Source of the DNA: Nakamurella panacisegetis
GTDB taxonomy: Bacteria > Actinomycetota > Actinomycetes > Mycobacteriales > Nakamurellaceae
DNA length: 64,000 bases
Direction of reading: 5' to 3'
NCBI RefSeq assembly: GCF_900104535.1
Contig: NZ_LT629710.1
Coordinates: forward strand, 2,666,001 to 2,730,000
The notes under the pieces were generated by a model. That model did no database searches and had not been told where the DNA came from. It worked only from the letters and a program-made list of their open reading frames with translations. Below, in pieces: positions 45,296-53,684 of this stretch; within the stretch, counting starts at the first letter, position 1; each line of letters starts with the position of its first letter. Position numbers and translations under genes: made by a program.

Positions 45296-45429
45296 CCCGC
45301 CCGGTCGAGCTGAGTGCTCACCACGGCCCGCCTCGATTCACGCCGTGGTCATCCCGCCGCCGACGCCCGAAACACCGGCGTGCCAGGCTGATGACGAACG
45401 TGACATCCCCAGGGGCTGGAGGCTCGCAG

Positions 45430-46470
45430 ATGAACGCATTTCAGGTTCCGATCGTCGACATCTCGCCCTACACGGGCGCCGGCGACCAGGCCGATCGGCG
45501 AGCGACCGCCGAGGCGGTGGACAAAGCTTGCCGCACAGTCGGTTTCATTCAGATCGTGGGCCACCGGATTCCGTCCGACGCGATCGAAGGACTCACATCC
45601 GCGATGGACGACTTCTTCTCGCGGCCTCTGGGGGAGAAGAAGAAGTCGACCGTCGCGGGGGTCAACCGCGGTTACAGCGCGCCGAAGACCGAGCAACTCT
45701 CGCTCAGCCTCGGGGTGGAATCGGCCACCCGCATGAACGACTTCTTCGAGGCGTTCAACATCGGTCAGGGCGTCGATGCCTACCCCGACCTCGATCTCCC
45801 GGCTGCGCACTACGCCGACAACGTGTGGCCGGACGGGGTTCCCGGCTTCCCGGAGAAGACCCAGGCCTGGTTCGCCGAGGCCGGCCGGGTAGCCAGGACT
45901 CTGACCTCCATCTTCGCCGACGCCCTCGATCTCCCTCCGCGGTACTTCGACCGGTTCACCGACCACTCCTTGGACGTGCTGCGGATGAACAACTACGCAC
46001 TGCCGCCGGGGGAGGTCGACCTCGACGGCGGCCTGACCGGGATGGGAGAGCACACCGACTACGGAATCGTCACCGTGTTGTGGGCCGACCGGGTCGCCGG
46101 CCTACAGGTCCTCGCGGACGACGGATCGTGGCATGACGTCATGCCGGAACCTGGTGCCCTGCTGGTCAATCTGGGCGATCTGACGGCTCGCTGGACGAAC
46201 GAGGTGTGGAAGTCGACATTGCACCGCGTCAAGCCACCGGTGGTGAATGGGCGGATCGAACGACGGCGTTCGGCGGCCTACTTCCACGACGGCAACGTGG
46301 ACGCACTCATCTCCACGCTGCCGGGGATGGTCGAACCGGGGACGACCGAGTTGTATCCACCGGTGACCGTGGCCGATCACATCTCGGCCAAGCTGGCCGG
46401 TTCGCGGAGCCTGGTGGCCAATGCCAATGCCGAGCGAGAAGCACTGCGCGTGATCAACTCCGTCGGCTGA
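45430..46470 (+). CDS. 2-oxoglutarate/Fe(II)-dependent oxygenase, isopenicillin N synthase-like
   Basis: This 346-residue enzyme has the N-terminal DIOX segment VPIVDISPYTG and KACRTVGFIQIVGHRIP, the iron ligands H-T-D (GEHTDYGIVTVLW) and His in STLHRVKPP, and the 2-oxoglutarate arginine-serine in E-R-R-R-S-A-A-Y-F. MNNYALPP precedes the iron site as usual. Such oxygenases hydroxylate or cyclise small molecules; the substrate is unknown. GGAGG 8 nt upstream supports the ATG at 45430; an earlier ATG at 45391 is also open. It is followed by the XRE-hbhA cluster but with its own 126-bp gap. Confidence 0.88.
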   Translation: MNAFQVPIVDISPYTGAGDQADRRATAEAVDKACRTVGFIQIVGHRIPSDAIEGLTSAMDDFFSRPLGEKKKSTVAGVNRGYSAPKTEQLSLSLGVESATRMNDFFEAFNIGQGVDAYPDLDLPAAHYADNVWPDGVPGFPEKTQAWFAEAGRVARTLTSIFADALDLPPRYFDRFTDHSLDVLRMNNYALPPGEVDLDGGLTGMGEHTDYGIVTVLWADRVAGLQVLADDGSWHDVMPEPGALLVNLGDLTARWTNEVWKSTLHRVKPPVVNGRIERRRSAAYFHDGNVDALISTLPGMVEPGTTELYPPVTVADHISAKLAGSRSLVANANAEREALRVINSVG

Positions 46471-46500
46471 GCCGACTCCCGTATGCAGCGCTAGCTCGCC

Positions 46501-46532
46501 TGCTTGCAATTGCAAGCACTCGTGGGTACTGT
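46501..46532 (+). promoter_or_regulatory. 18-bp palindromic operator over the XRE regulator promoter
   Basis: A perfect 18-bp palindrome, TGCTTGCAATTGCAAGCA, spans 46501-46518. It contains the -35 box TTGCAA (46504-46509); the -10 box TACTGT (46527-46532) follows after exactly 17 nt. A dimeric regulator bound to the palindrome would cover the -35 element. The regulator gene begins 64 nt downstream of the -10, so autoregulation is the simplest reading. Confidence 0.72.
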
Positions 46533-46596
46533 GGAGATCGGTGTCCGGGATTCACTCGGTCGATCGGGCGAGCGCTTCAGAAGGCGGTGTGCGGCA

Positions 46597-46968
46597 ATGG
46601 ATCTCGGTCCCGTACTGACCCCGGTCAAGGACCTGGGCGCCTTCATCCGGGATCAGCGCACCGCAGCCCAGATCTCGCTCCGCGGCCTGGCCGCGAAGGC
46701 TGGAGTCTCCAACCCCTACCTGTCGCAGGTCGAGCGGGGCCTGCGGCGGCCGAGCGCGGAGATCCTGGCCCAGATCGCCCACGGCCTGTCGATTTCGGTG
46801 GAATCCCTCCTCGCCCGGGCCGGCATTCTGGATACCGCCGACGCACCCGACGTGGTGCTCGCCATCAGAGCCGACACCACATTGACCGAACGACAGAAGT
46901 CCTCGCTCATCGATATCTACGCGGCCTTCTGCAAGGAAGCCGAAGCCCAGGCCGACGTCACCGGCTGA
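46597..46968 (+). CDS. XRE family helix-turn-helix regulator
   Basis: This 123-residue regulator has a helix-turn-helix from about residue 12 to 68 (FIRDQRTAAQISLRGLAAKA, then VSNPYLSQVERGLRRPSAEIL) and a short helical C-terminal part. The ATG at 46597 is the only start that fits the fold, although the frame is open further up. In mycobacteria a similar gene (Rv0474) precedes hbhA and a DUF2516 gene, and the same three-gene order is found here. It likely controls itself through the palindrome at 46501-46518 and may co-regulate the HbhA-like gene, whose start lies 54 nt downstream. Confidence 0.86.
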   Translation: MDLGPVLTPVKDLGAFIRDQRTAAQISLRGLAAKAGVSNPYLSQVERGLRRPSAEILAQIAHGLSISVESLLARAGILDTADAPDVVLAIRADTTLTERQKSSLIDIYAAFCKEAEAQADVTG

Positions 46969-47022
46969 AGCAGTCCGGAACCATTCGCCGATCGGCCCCA
47001 CCGGGGCCAGAAGGAGCAGGTC

Positions 47023-47913
47023 ATGTCCCTGATCACCGACATCCGTGCCGTATCCGAGAACGCCGTCGAGCAACTGGCGGCCCGCTTCTCCGATCTGCCC
47101 CGACCGCTGCTGGCCGCCATCGGCGCCGGCGACATGGCCGTCGCGCGTCTGGCCGACCTCCGGGAATCACTCAGCGAATCCATCGGCGACCGCGTGTCGC
47201 CGCCGTCCCTCGACGTGACCGACGTCCGGTCGGCGGCCGCCGACCTCGGCGCCAAGGTGGTCGACCTCCCGTCGAAGGCGCAGAAGGTCGCCGCCGATGT
47301 CGCCGGCAGCATCGAGTCCTTCGCCGCCGAGGCGCCGGCCAAGGCCCAGGAACTGATCTCGACCCTGCCCGACAAGTTGGCCGAACTGCAGGCCGCCGCC
47401 CAGTCGCTCTCGCCGGATGCGGTCCGGGAGACCCTCGAGGCCTACACCCAGCTGGCCGGCATGATCTACGGCAACCTCGCCGACCGCGGCGACAAGACCT
47501 GGAACAAGGTCAGGGCCACCGGCCTGCACCCGGGCGCCGTCGTCGATGCGGTCGCCGCCAGGACCCGTCCGGCCAAGGCCCCCGCGGCCAAGGCTCCGGC
47601 CGCCAAGGCTCCGGCCGCCAAGGCCACGGCGGCCAAGGTTCCGGCGGCGAAGGCCCCGGCGGCGAAGGTTCCGGCGGCGAAGGCCCCGGCCGTGAGGGCC
47701 CCGCGGGCCAAGGTCACTCCGGTCGCCACCCCGGTGGCCACGCCGAAGCCCCGAGCTCCCCGCGCCGCAACCCCGAAGGCCACCGGGGCCGGCGCCCCGA
47801 AAGCGTCCGCGGCCAAGGCCACCCCCAGAGCGGCGGCCCGCAAGCGGGTCGTGAAGCCGGCCGGCTCACCCGGGGAAACGCCGATCGTCATCACGCCGGC
47901 CACCGAGACCTGA
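47023..47913 (+). CDS. hbhA: HbhA-like heparin-binding hemagglutinin homologue
   Basis: This 296-residue protein has three parts. The first 180 residues are helical and Ala-rich (VSENAVEQLAARFSDLPRPL, LGAKVVDLPSKAQKVAADV, and TWNKVRATG), matching the HbhA core of a coiled-coil dimer. From about residue 185 follows a Lys-Ala-Pro low-complexity tail made of repeated A-K-A-P-A-A-K units up to residue 225, then a Pro/Ala/Lys/Arg stretch and a non-repetitive end. HbhA is a surface-associated adhesin with a Lys-rich heparin-binding tail in mycobacteria, also linked to lipid bodies and polar growth. There is no signal peptide here or in HbhA. The repeated codons (GCCAAGGC) make the tail prone to slippage. 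Confidence 0.82.
   Translation: MSLITDIRAVSENAVEQLAARFSDLPRPLLAAIGAGDMAVARLADLRESLSESIGDRVSPPSLDVTDVRSAAADLGAKVVDLPSKAQKVAADVAGSIESFAAEAPAKAQELISTLPDKLAELQAAAQSLSPDAVRETLEAYTQLAGMIYGNLADRGDKTWNKVRATGLHPGAVVDAVAARTRPAKAPAAKAPAAKAPAAKATAAKVPAAKAPAAKVPAAKAPAVRAPRAKVTPVATPVATPKPRAPRAATPKATGAGAPKASAAKATPRAAARKRVVKPAGSPGETPIVITPATET
47570..47700 (+). repeat. Lys-Ala-Pro coding repeat in the hbhA-like tail
   Basis: Imperfect units of 12-24 bp, built around GCCAAGGCTCCGGCC, repeat about nine times and encode A-K-A-P-A. The length is likely variable between strains. The repeat is coding, without spacers, so it is not a CRISPR array. Confidence 0.75.
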
Positions 47914-47990
47914 TTTCGGCCCGAACGGGCAGTCGCGCGCGCCATGATCAGCTCCCGTGACCTTTCGCGGGCGCAGGTATTCTCGAAGAC

Positions 47991-48311
47991 ATGAACCTCG
48001 TCGAACCCGTCATCAACGCCATCATCTGGCTCCTGGCGATCGGCGGGGTCGTCCTCGGGGTCTTCGCGGCCGGTGACGCCAGCACCCGCCGGCCGGACGC
48101 GTTCGCGGCCGCTGACAAGCAGACCAAGGGCACCTGGAGCGGGATCACCGTCGCCTGCGCCATCGTGTCCTTGCTGGGCCTCGCATTCCCGTTCGGGGCC
48201 TTCGGTCCGCCGACGGGCCTGCTGTGGTTGGCCGCCCTCGTCGGTGAGTTGGTCTATGTGTTGGACGTTCGCCCCAAGCTTCGTGAAGTGCAGCGCGGCT
48301 CCCGCTGGTAG
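47991..48311 (+). CDS. DUF2516 small membrane protein
   Basis: This 106-residue protein has three hydrophobic segments (VINAIIWLLAIGGVVLGVFA, TVACAIVSLLGLAFPFGAF, LLWLAALVGELVYVLDV) and a short basic tail ending RPKLREVQRGSRW. It fits the DUF2516 family, whose mycobacterial member Rv0476 also sits right after hbhA. The function is unknown; the conserved order suggests a link with the HbhA-like protein at the membrane. It is 77 nt downstream of the hbhA-like stop. Confidence 0.85.
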   Translation: MNLVEPVINAIIWLLAIGGVVLGVFAAGDASTRRPDAFAAADKQTKGTWSGITVACAIVSLLGLAFPFGAFGPPTGLLWLAALVGELVYVLDVRPKLREVQRGSRW

Positions 48312-48349
48312 CGGCTGTCCGAAGGCCAACGGCATGGCAGCATGGCCGC

Positions 48350-49006
48350 GTGAACGACGACACTGCTACCGGCCTCGAGCCGGATGACGCCGACCTCGAT
48401 CTCCCGGCCCCCGGCTGGGACGCCATCGACGCGACCCTGACTGCTGTGTACGGCTCCACGCAGCCCACGCATGTCGCCTACGACCCCCCGATGGGACGCA
48501 GCGACAACCTCCAAGGCTGCTCGGCGTACCCGGTCGACGGACACTGGCACTACGTCACCTACGGCCTGAGCGAACTCTACGAGCCGGCCCCCGATGCCGA
48601 TCCGGCCGTCTCCGGGTGGGGATTCGAGTTGACGTTGCGGGTGCCCGCCGGCCCGACCGAGGTGGCGCCGGAATGGCCCTTCGTCATCATCAACGAGATC
48701 GCCAAGTCGGTGAACGCCGGGAGGATCCAGGGGCTGGCCGCCGGTGGCCGCGTCGACTTCCGTGCCCCGATCACCGGATTCCCGAACCTTGCCGACGCCC
48801 CGGACACCGGCCTCACCGCGTACGCCCTGACGCTCGATCCACGGCTGGGCGAGATCCTCACCCCGAACGGCCGGGTGTCGTTCCTGCAGCTGGTCGGCGT
48901 GACGGCGGCGGAGAAGGAACTGATGCTGGCGTCGTCAACGGCGGAGGTCCTCGTCCATCTGGCCGTCGCGGATCCGATGCTCACCACCGATCCGGCCCGC
49001 GCCTGA
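48350..49006 (+). CDS. Suppressor-of-fused (SUFU) domain protein
   Basis: This 218-residue protein starts with a GTG and has the SUFU-like pattern: W-D-A-I-D-A-T-L near the N terminus, HWHYVTYGLSELYEP, GWGFELTLRVP and WPFVIINEIAKSVN. The C-terminal F-L-Q-L-V-G-V-T-A-A-E-K-E-L completes the family end. In animals this domain binds Gli factors; in bacteria it occurs in immunity proteins of polymorphic toxin systems and in stand-alone genes of unknown role. No toxin gene is next to it. A strong bidirectional terminator follows. Confidence 0.82.
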   Translation: MNDDTATGLEPDDADLDLPAPGWDAIDATLTAVYGSTQPTHVAYDPPMGRSDNLQGCSAYPVDGHWHYVTYGLSELYEPAPDADPAVSGWGFELTLRVPAGPTEVAPEWPFVIINEIAKSVNAGRIQGLAAGGRVDFRAPITGFPNLADAPDTGLTAYALTLDPRLGEILTPNGRVSFLQLVGVTAAEKELMLASSTAEVLVHLAVADPMLTTDPARA

Positions 49007-49077
49007 CCCAAGCGCTCCGGCGAGCCCGGCCGGCGTCGCGCGCGACCGGTAGACGGGCATCGGACCCGCCAAACGCA

Positions 49078-49112
49078 GAAGCGGACCGACCCGTGATGGG
49101 TCGGTCCGCTTC
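49078..49112. terminator. Bidirectional terminator hairpin
   Basis: A perfect 15-bp inverted repeat (49078-49092 with 49098-49112) with a 5-nt loop lies between the SUFU gene and the convergent ppa gene and can serve both. A short run of TTCC follows on the plus strand. Confidence 0.8.
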
Positions 49113-49124
49113 CTCACATCCGGA

Positions 49125-49658
49125 TCAGTGGTGGGCCGGGGCCTCACCGTTGGCAGCCGCCTCGGCCTCGGCCGCGAGGCGCTTGCGCTCGCGATCGAAG
49201 GAGATGCGGATCTCGGTCTCGGCGTCGCCGCGCCCGACCCAGTTGGCCCCCTCGACGCTCTTCCCGGGTTCCAGGTCCTTGTAGACCTCGAAGAAGTGCT
49301 GGATCTCCAGGCGCTCGAAGATCGACATGTCGCCGATGTCCTGGAGGTTCGCCTGCCGCGGGTCGTTGGCCGAGACGCAGAGGACCTTGTCGTCCGGGCC
49401 CTTCTCGTCCGTCATGCGGAACATGCCGATGGCGCGGGCCAGGATCAGGCAGCCCGGGAACGTCGGCTCGGAGAGCAGGACCAGGGCGTCCAGCGGATCG
49501 CCGTCCTGACCGAGGGTGTTGTCGATGAAGCCGTAGTCGGCGGGGTACTGCGTCGCCGTGAACAAGGTCCGGTCGAGCCGGATACGGCCACTGTGGTGGT
49601 CCACCTCATATTTGTTGCGACTGCCCTTGGGGATCTCAATGGTGACGTCGAATTCCAC
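49125..49658 (-). CDS. ppa: Inorganic pyrophosphatase
   Basis: This 177-residue soluble family-I pyrophosphatase hydrolyses pyrophosphate to phosphate, driving biosynthesis. It begins [21 protein letters not shown] and keeps the active-site acidic residues in [20 protein letters not shown] and [16 protein letters not shown]. The GTG at 49658 gives the family start. Gene order with dacB, the DUF2342 gene, tilS and hpt is the same as mycobacterial Rv3628-Rv3624c. The C terminus has an extra Ala/Glu-rich tail (about 12 residues). Confidence 0.94.
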   Translation of the reverse strand: MEFDVTIEIPKGSRNKYEVDHHSGRIRLDRTLFTATQYPADYGFIDNTLGQDGDPLDALVLLSEPTFPGCLILARAIGMFRMTDEKGPDDKVLCVSANDPRQANLQDIGDMSIFERLEIQHFFEVYKDLEPGKSVEGANWVGRGDAETEIRISFDRERKRLAAEAEAAANGEAPAHH

Positions 49659-49690
49659 GACTTCTGCTACCTTCTCTCGCCTCGTTGCGA

Positions 49691-49830
49691 TCGACCCCGG
49701 GGTCGAACACCGCCGGTCGGATGATCGTATCTGCCCATGTGGAGGCGATTGCCGTGACTGCGCCTGGCACCACCGGATCACCCGGGCCGCCGCTTCACAA
49801 ACTGCCTACGTCCAGACTCTAGTCTGGACG
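49691..49830. promoter_or_regulatory. Palindromes in the ppa-dacB divergent promoter region
   Basis: The 305-bp gap between the ppa and dacB starts holds a 16-bp perfect palindrome (49691-49706, TCGACCCCGGGGTCGA) and a second inverted repeat with 10-bp arms and a 2-nt centre (49809-49830, CGTCCAGACT-2-AGTCTGGACG). A 7-bp hairpin at 49866-49882 lies in the dacB leader. They are candidate operators, but I cannot name a regulator. Confidence 0.5.
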
Positions 49831-49963
49831 GACCCGGTCCCGGGGCTTGATGAACCCGATCGGAGACCTCGCAGTGCGAGGTTTCGATCACAGTGCGTTT
49901 CCATCACAATCGCTTGATCACGTAGTGCAATCGGTGCGGAGGCGCGCGCCAGAGGGAGTTCTT

Positions 49964-51469
49964 GTGTCTGCGACACGTTCGTCGAGCCGTAGGGCCATCG
50001 TCATCGTCCTGTCGATCGTCCTGGTGGCCGCGGCGGCGACGGTGGCGGTGATCTTCTGGCCGAAGTCGGCCAAGAACTCGACCGCATCGTCGTCGGTCAG
50101 CTCGGTCGTGGCCCCGCCGACCGTCTCCGCGGTTGACCCGCCGGTCACCGCGCCGGCCGCGGCGGTCAAGCCGCTCGGCATCAAGTCGGGCAAGACCCCG
50201 ACGGCGGCCGGCGTCGCCAAGCGGCTGGCCCCCGCGCTGGCCCACAACGCGCTGGCCAACTACACCGGAGAGGTCATCGACGCGGCCACCGGCACCGTGT
50301 TGTGGAAGAAGGACCCGACCACGCCGACCGCTCCCGCCTCCACCCTGAAGCTGCTGACCGGAGCCGCGTTGCTCACCAAGGTCGATCCGGCCAGCCGTTT
50401 CACCACCAAGGTGGTCCAGGGGGCCGATCCCGGGACGATCATCCTGGTCGGCGGGGGAGACGTGACCCTGTCGGCGCGGGCCGCCAATGTGGCCACCGTC
50501 TACGACGGTGCCCCGACCATGGGCGACCTGGCCTCCCAGGTCCTGGCCTCGGGGGTCAAGGTCACGAAGATCCTGCTGGACACCAGCTACTGGACCAACG
50601 AGAACGCCGGTCCGAGCAACAACCTGGCACCCGGATGGGACATCAAGGACATCGCCGGCGGTGCGATCACCCACATGGTGCCGCTGATGGTCGACGGTGA
50701 TCGCACCGATCCGTCGAACGAGACGTCCGCCCGCACCGGCACTCCGGCCGTCACGGCGGGCAAGGCGCTGGCCCGCGCGCTGGGAAACGCAACCCTGCCG
50801 GTGCAGGCCGAGTCCAGTCCCGGCCAGACCCCGAAGAACGCCAAGGTGCTCGGCTCGGTCCGGTCCCAGCCCATGTCCGTCCTCCTGGCCCAGGCCCTGC
50901 TCAACTCGGACAATGTGCTGGCCGAGGCGTTGGCCCGGCAGGTGGCCATCTCGATGGGTGGGGCGCCCAGCTTCGCCGGAGAGCGTGACGCCATCAAGAT
51001 CGCCCTGGAGGACCTGGGCTTCGACAAGACGCTGCTGAGCAAGACGACCATCCTCGACGGGTCAGGTTTGGCCAACTCCACCGACAGCACCAGCTCCGAC
51101 AGCGTCCCGGTCGGCCTGCTGGCGGACATCATGGAAGCGGCCGTGACCGGCCAGGTCCGCCAGGCGAACGGCAAGGTCAAAGCGGTGCCGGCCCTGCGTG
51201 GCCTGCTGACCGGACTTCCGGTGGCCGGGGTGTCCGGCACATTGAGCAAGGCCGAGAACCGCTTCAGCTCGGCGGCGGCGAAGCCGGGCATCGGCTGGGT
51301 GCGGGCCAAGACCGGATCGGTCGCCGTCACCTATGCCTTGGCTGGCTACGTGCCGGACGTCGACGGCCGGATCCTCGTGTTCGCGCTGAACTCCAACGGG
51401 GTGTCCGCTCCGGTGCGCAACGCACAGGACGTTTTCGCCGCGGCGCTGCGGCAGTGCGGCTGCACCTGA
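49964..51469 (+). CDS. dacB: D-alanyl-D-alanine carboxypeptidase/endopeptidase, PBP4 type
   Basis: This 501-residue penicillin-binding protein of class C type (S13) is anchored by one N-terminal helix (AIVIVLSIVLVAAAATVAVI). The active-site serine is in the SxxK motif S-T-L-K at about residues 126-129, the second motif is S-D-N in LLNSDNVLAEAL, and the third K-T-G in VRAKTGSV. It trims or cuts cross-links in peptidoglycan outside the membrane. The GTG at 49964 has GAGGGA 6 nt upstream. The Ser/Ala/Pro-rich stretch after the helix (about residues 40-75) is a likely stalk. Confidence 0.92.
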   Translation: MSATRSSSRRAIVIVLSIVLVAAAATVAVIFWPKSAKNSTASSSVSSVVAPPTVSAVDPPVTAPAAAVKPLGIKSGKTPTAAGVAKRLAPALAHNALANYTGEVIDAATGTVLWKKDPTTPTAPASTLKLLTGAALLTKVDPASRFTTKVVQGADPGTIILVGGGDVTLSARAANVATVYDGAPTMGDLASQVLASGVKVTKILLDTSYWTNENAGPSNNLAPGWDIKDIAGGAITHMVPLMVDGDRTDPSNETSARTGTPAVTAGKALARALGNATLPVQAESSPGQTPKNAKVLGSVRSQPMSVLLAQALLNSDNVLAEALARQVAISMGGAPSFAGERDAIKIALEDLGFDKTLLSKTTILDGSGLANSTDSTSSDSVPVGLLADIMEAAVTGQVRQANGKVKAVPALRGLLTGLPVAGVSGTLSKAENRFSSAAAKPGIGWVRAKTGSVAVTYALAGYVPDVDGRILVFALNSNGVSAPVRNAQDVFAAALRQCGCT

Positions 51470-51501
51470 TCGTCCGACCGCGGCTGCTCTACCGTTGACC
51501 C

Positions 51502-52536
51502 ATGGCAGCCGAAGCGATCGATTGGGCCGCCGCCGTCCGGGCCGGACAGCGGATGGCCCCCACCGGGCCGCAGGTGTCGGCCGAGCAGGCCCGGCAAGCG
51601 GTGGACGATCTGCAACAGTTCTCGGCCAAGGCCGAGTTGATCGTCCGCGATACCACCGGCCTTGGCCACGGCCTGCCGGTCGAGGCGGCCCGGGTGGTCG
51701 ACCGGCCCCACTGGATCGAGGCCACGGCGAAGGGCATGGCCGAGCTCACCGCCCCGCTGGCCGAGAAGCTGATCGGCCGACTCGGCCGCGCGCCCCGGGC
51801 CAAGACCCTGGCCGGAGCCCAGCTCGGGGTGGTGCTGAGCTTCCTGTCCAGTCGCGTGCTCGGTCAGTACGACCCGCTGTCGATGGCCGGGCCTGACGCG
51901 GCCGGGCCCGGCGTTCTCCTCCTGGTGGCACCGAACATCATCAAGGTCGAGCGGGAGCTGCACGTCGACCCGGTCGACTTCCGGATGTGGGTGTGTCTGC
52001 ACGAGAGCACGCACCGGCTGCAGTTCACCGCCGTGCCGTGGTTGCGGGAGCACTTCCGGTCACTGGTCGCCGAATTCGGATCGGCGATCGACACCGATCC
52101 GAGCGAGATGCTGGGACGGATGGTCGGCGCCATCAAGGGCCGGACCGAAGGATCCTCGTGGATCGAGACCATCCAGTCGCCCGAGCAACGGGCCGTCTTC
52201 GACCAGTTGATGGCCCTGATGACGTTGCTCGAAGGCCACGCCGATCACGTCATGGACGCGGTCGGGCCGGCCGTCATCCCGTCGGTGGGCGAGATCCGCT
52301 CGGCCTTCACGCTGCGCCGCAAGAAGGGCCGCGGTCCGTTCGATCGCCTCCTGCGATCGCTGCTGGGCATGGACATGAAGATGGCGCAGTACGTCAAGGG
52401 TGCGGCGTTCGTGCGGACGGTCGTCGAGCGGGCCGGAATGGACGCCTTCAACACCATCTGGAGCTCGCCCGACACCCTGCCGACCAGAGCGGAAACCACC
52501 GAGCCGGAGAGCTGGATGCGCCGGGTCCTGACGTGA
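51502..52536 (+). CDS. Zinc-dependent metalloprotease-like DUF2342 protein
   Basis: This 344-residue protein has the zincin signature H-E-S-T-H in WVCLHESTHRLQFTAVPWL and a second glutamate in LEGHADHVMDAVG, both typical of the actinobacterial DUF2342 family, sometimes named coenzyme F420 biosynthesis-associated. It is predominantly helical. It lies between dacB and tilS, as in Mycobacterium (Rv3626c). Its GTGA overlap with tilS (start 52533) implies coupled translation. The natural substrate is not known; intracellular location is likely as no signal peptide is seen. Confidence 0.88.
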   Translation: MAAEAIDWAAAVRAGQRMAPTGPQVSAEQARQAVDDLQQFSAKAELIVRDTTGLGHGLPVEAARVVDRPHWIEATAKGMAELTAPLAEKLIGRLGRAPRAKTLAGAQLGVVLSFLSSRVLGQYDPLSMAGPDAAGPGVLLLVAPNIIKVERELHVDPVDFRMWVCLHESTHRLQFTAVPWLREHFRSLVAEFGSAIDTDPSEMLGRMVGAIKGRTEGSSWIETIQSPEQRAVFDQLMALMTLLEGHADHVMDAVGPAVIPSVGEIRSAFTLRRKKGRGPFDRLLRSLLGMDMKMAQYVKGAAFVRTVVERAGMDAFNTIWSSPDTLPTRAETTEPESWMRRVLT

Positions 52537-53474
52537 CCGTCGAGTTGGTCCGGGCGGCCGTCCGCGACTGGATGACGGCGTTCGCGCCCCCATCGGCCAC
52601 GGTCAGCATCGCCTGTTCCGGCGGCGCCGACTCGCTGGCGTTGGCCGCAGCCGCCTTCGCCGAACTCGACGAGGGCCGGCTGGACGCCGTGACGGTCGAT
52701 CACCAGCTGCAGGGCGGTTCGGCCGACCGCGCGGTGACCACCGCGGCCCAGTTGCACGAGATCGGTTACCGCACAGTGCGGATCGAGACGGTGACGGTCG
52801 GCTCGGTCGGCGGCCTGGAGGCGGCGGCCCGGGCCGCGCGGTACCAGGCCCTCCGACCCGACCCGGGTGGTCTGGTGTTGCTCGCCCACACCGCGGACGA
52901 CCAGGCGGAGACGGTGCTGCTCGGTCTCGGGCGTGGTTCGGGCCCCCGGTCCATCGCCGGTATGGCGCCGTGGCGGGCGCCGTGGGGCCGTCCGTTCCTC
53001 GGTCTGCGCCGCACCGACACCGAGAAGGCTTGCCGCGAGGCCGGTCTGACCTACTGGGACGACCCGCAGAATGTCGACCCGGCGTTCACCCGGGTGCGGC
53101 TGCGGCGCGAGGTGCTGCCTCTGCTGGAGGACGTGCTGGGCGGCGGCGTGACGCCGGCTCTGGCCCGTACGGCGACCATGCTGGCCGAGGACCTCCAGGC
53201 CCTGGACCACCTGGCGGCCCGGGTGCTGGCCGATGTGTGGCAGCCCGGCGGGGCCGTGGAGGTGACCGAACTGGTGCGGCACCCGGTCGCGCTCCGCCGG
53301 CGGGCCCTGCGGGCCTGGGCCGATGCCGTGGGAGCGAAGGCACTCACGGCCGACCATCTGTACCGGCTCGACTCCCTGGTCACCGGGACGCGCCGCTCGG
53401 GCGCGGTTCGGCTGCCCGGCGCGCTCGACGCGGTCCGCACCGGGCCGCTGCTGCGAGCCGTCCCCGCCGGTTGA
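52533..53474 (+). CDS. tilS: tRNA(Ile)-lysidine synthetase
   Basis: This 313-residue N-type ATP pyrophosphatase has the PP-loop S-G-G-A-D-S in IACSGGADSLALAA, the HxxDDQAET motif in LAHTADDQAETVLLGLGRG, and P-F-L-G-L-R-R. It converts the wobble C of tRNA(Ile) CAU to lysidine so that AUA codons are read, and is essential in bacteria. Actinobacterial forms are short, about 320 residues, which fits. The GTG start overlaps the previous stop. It is followed by hpt after a 210-bp gap. Confidence 0.92.
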   Translation: MTVELVRAAVRDWMTAFAPPSATVSIACSGGADSLALAAAAFAELDEGRLDAVTVDHQLQGGSADRAVTTAAQLHEIGYRTVRIETVTVGSVGGLEAAARAARYQALRPDPGGLVLLAHTADDQAETVLLGLGRGSGPRSIAGMAPWRAPWGRPFLGLRRTDTEKACREAGLTYWDDPQNVDPAFTRVRLRREVLPLLEDVLGGGVTPALARTATMLAEDLQALDHLAARVLADVWQPGGAVEVTELVRHPVALRRRALRAWADAVGAKALTADHLYRLDSLVTGTRRSGAVRLPGALDAVRTGPLLRAVPAG

Positions 53475-53684
53475 ACCGACCAGGTCCGGTTCTCGGGGCG
53501 GGGATCCTCGGGCCGGGGGGCTGGGCGCGGAGGCGGAGCGGCGCGTGTCCGCGGCCGGGGTGGGTTCGGTGACGGCCCGGGGGAGTGGCAGGCTGGGCAG
53601 ACGTAGCGTCCCTGATGCCGGGTTGACGCCGTCCGCGGTGCGGACGGTCCCGAAGGACCCGCGCATCGACTCCTGAGGAGAACT

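Noticed and set aside
47570..47700. CRISPR-like repeats in the hbhA-like gene
   Set aside because: The repeats are in frame and encode an A-K-A-P tail.
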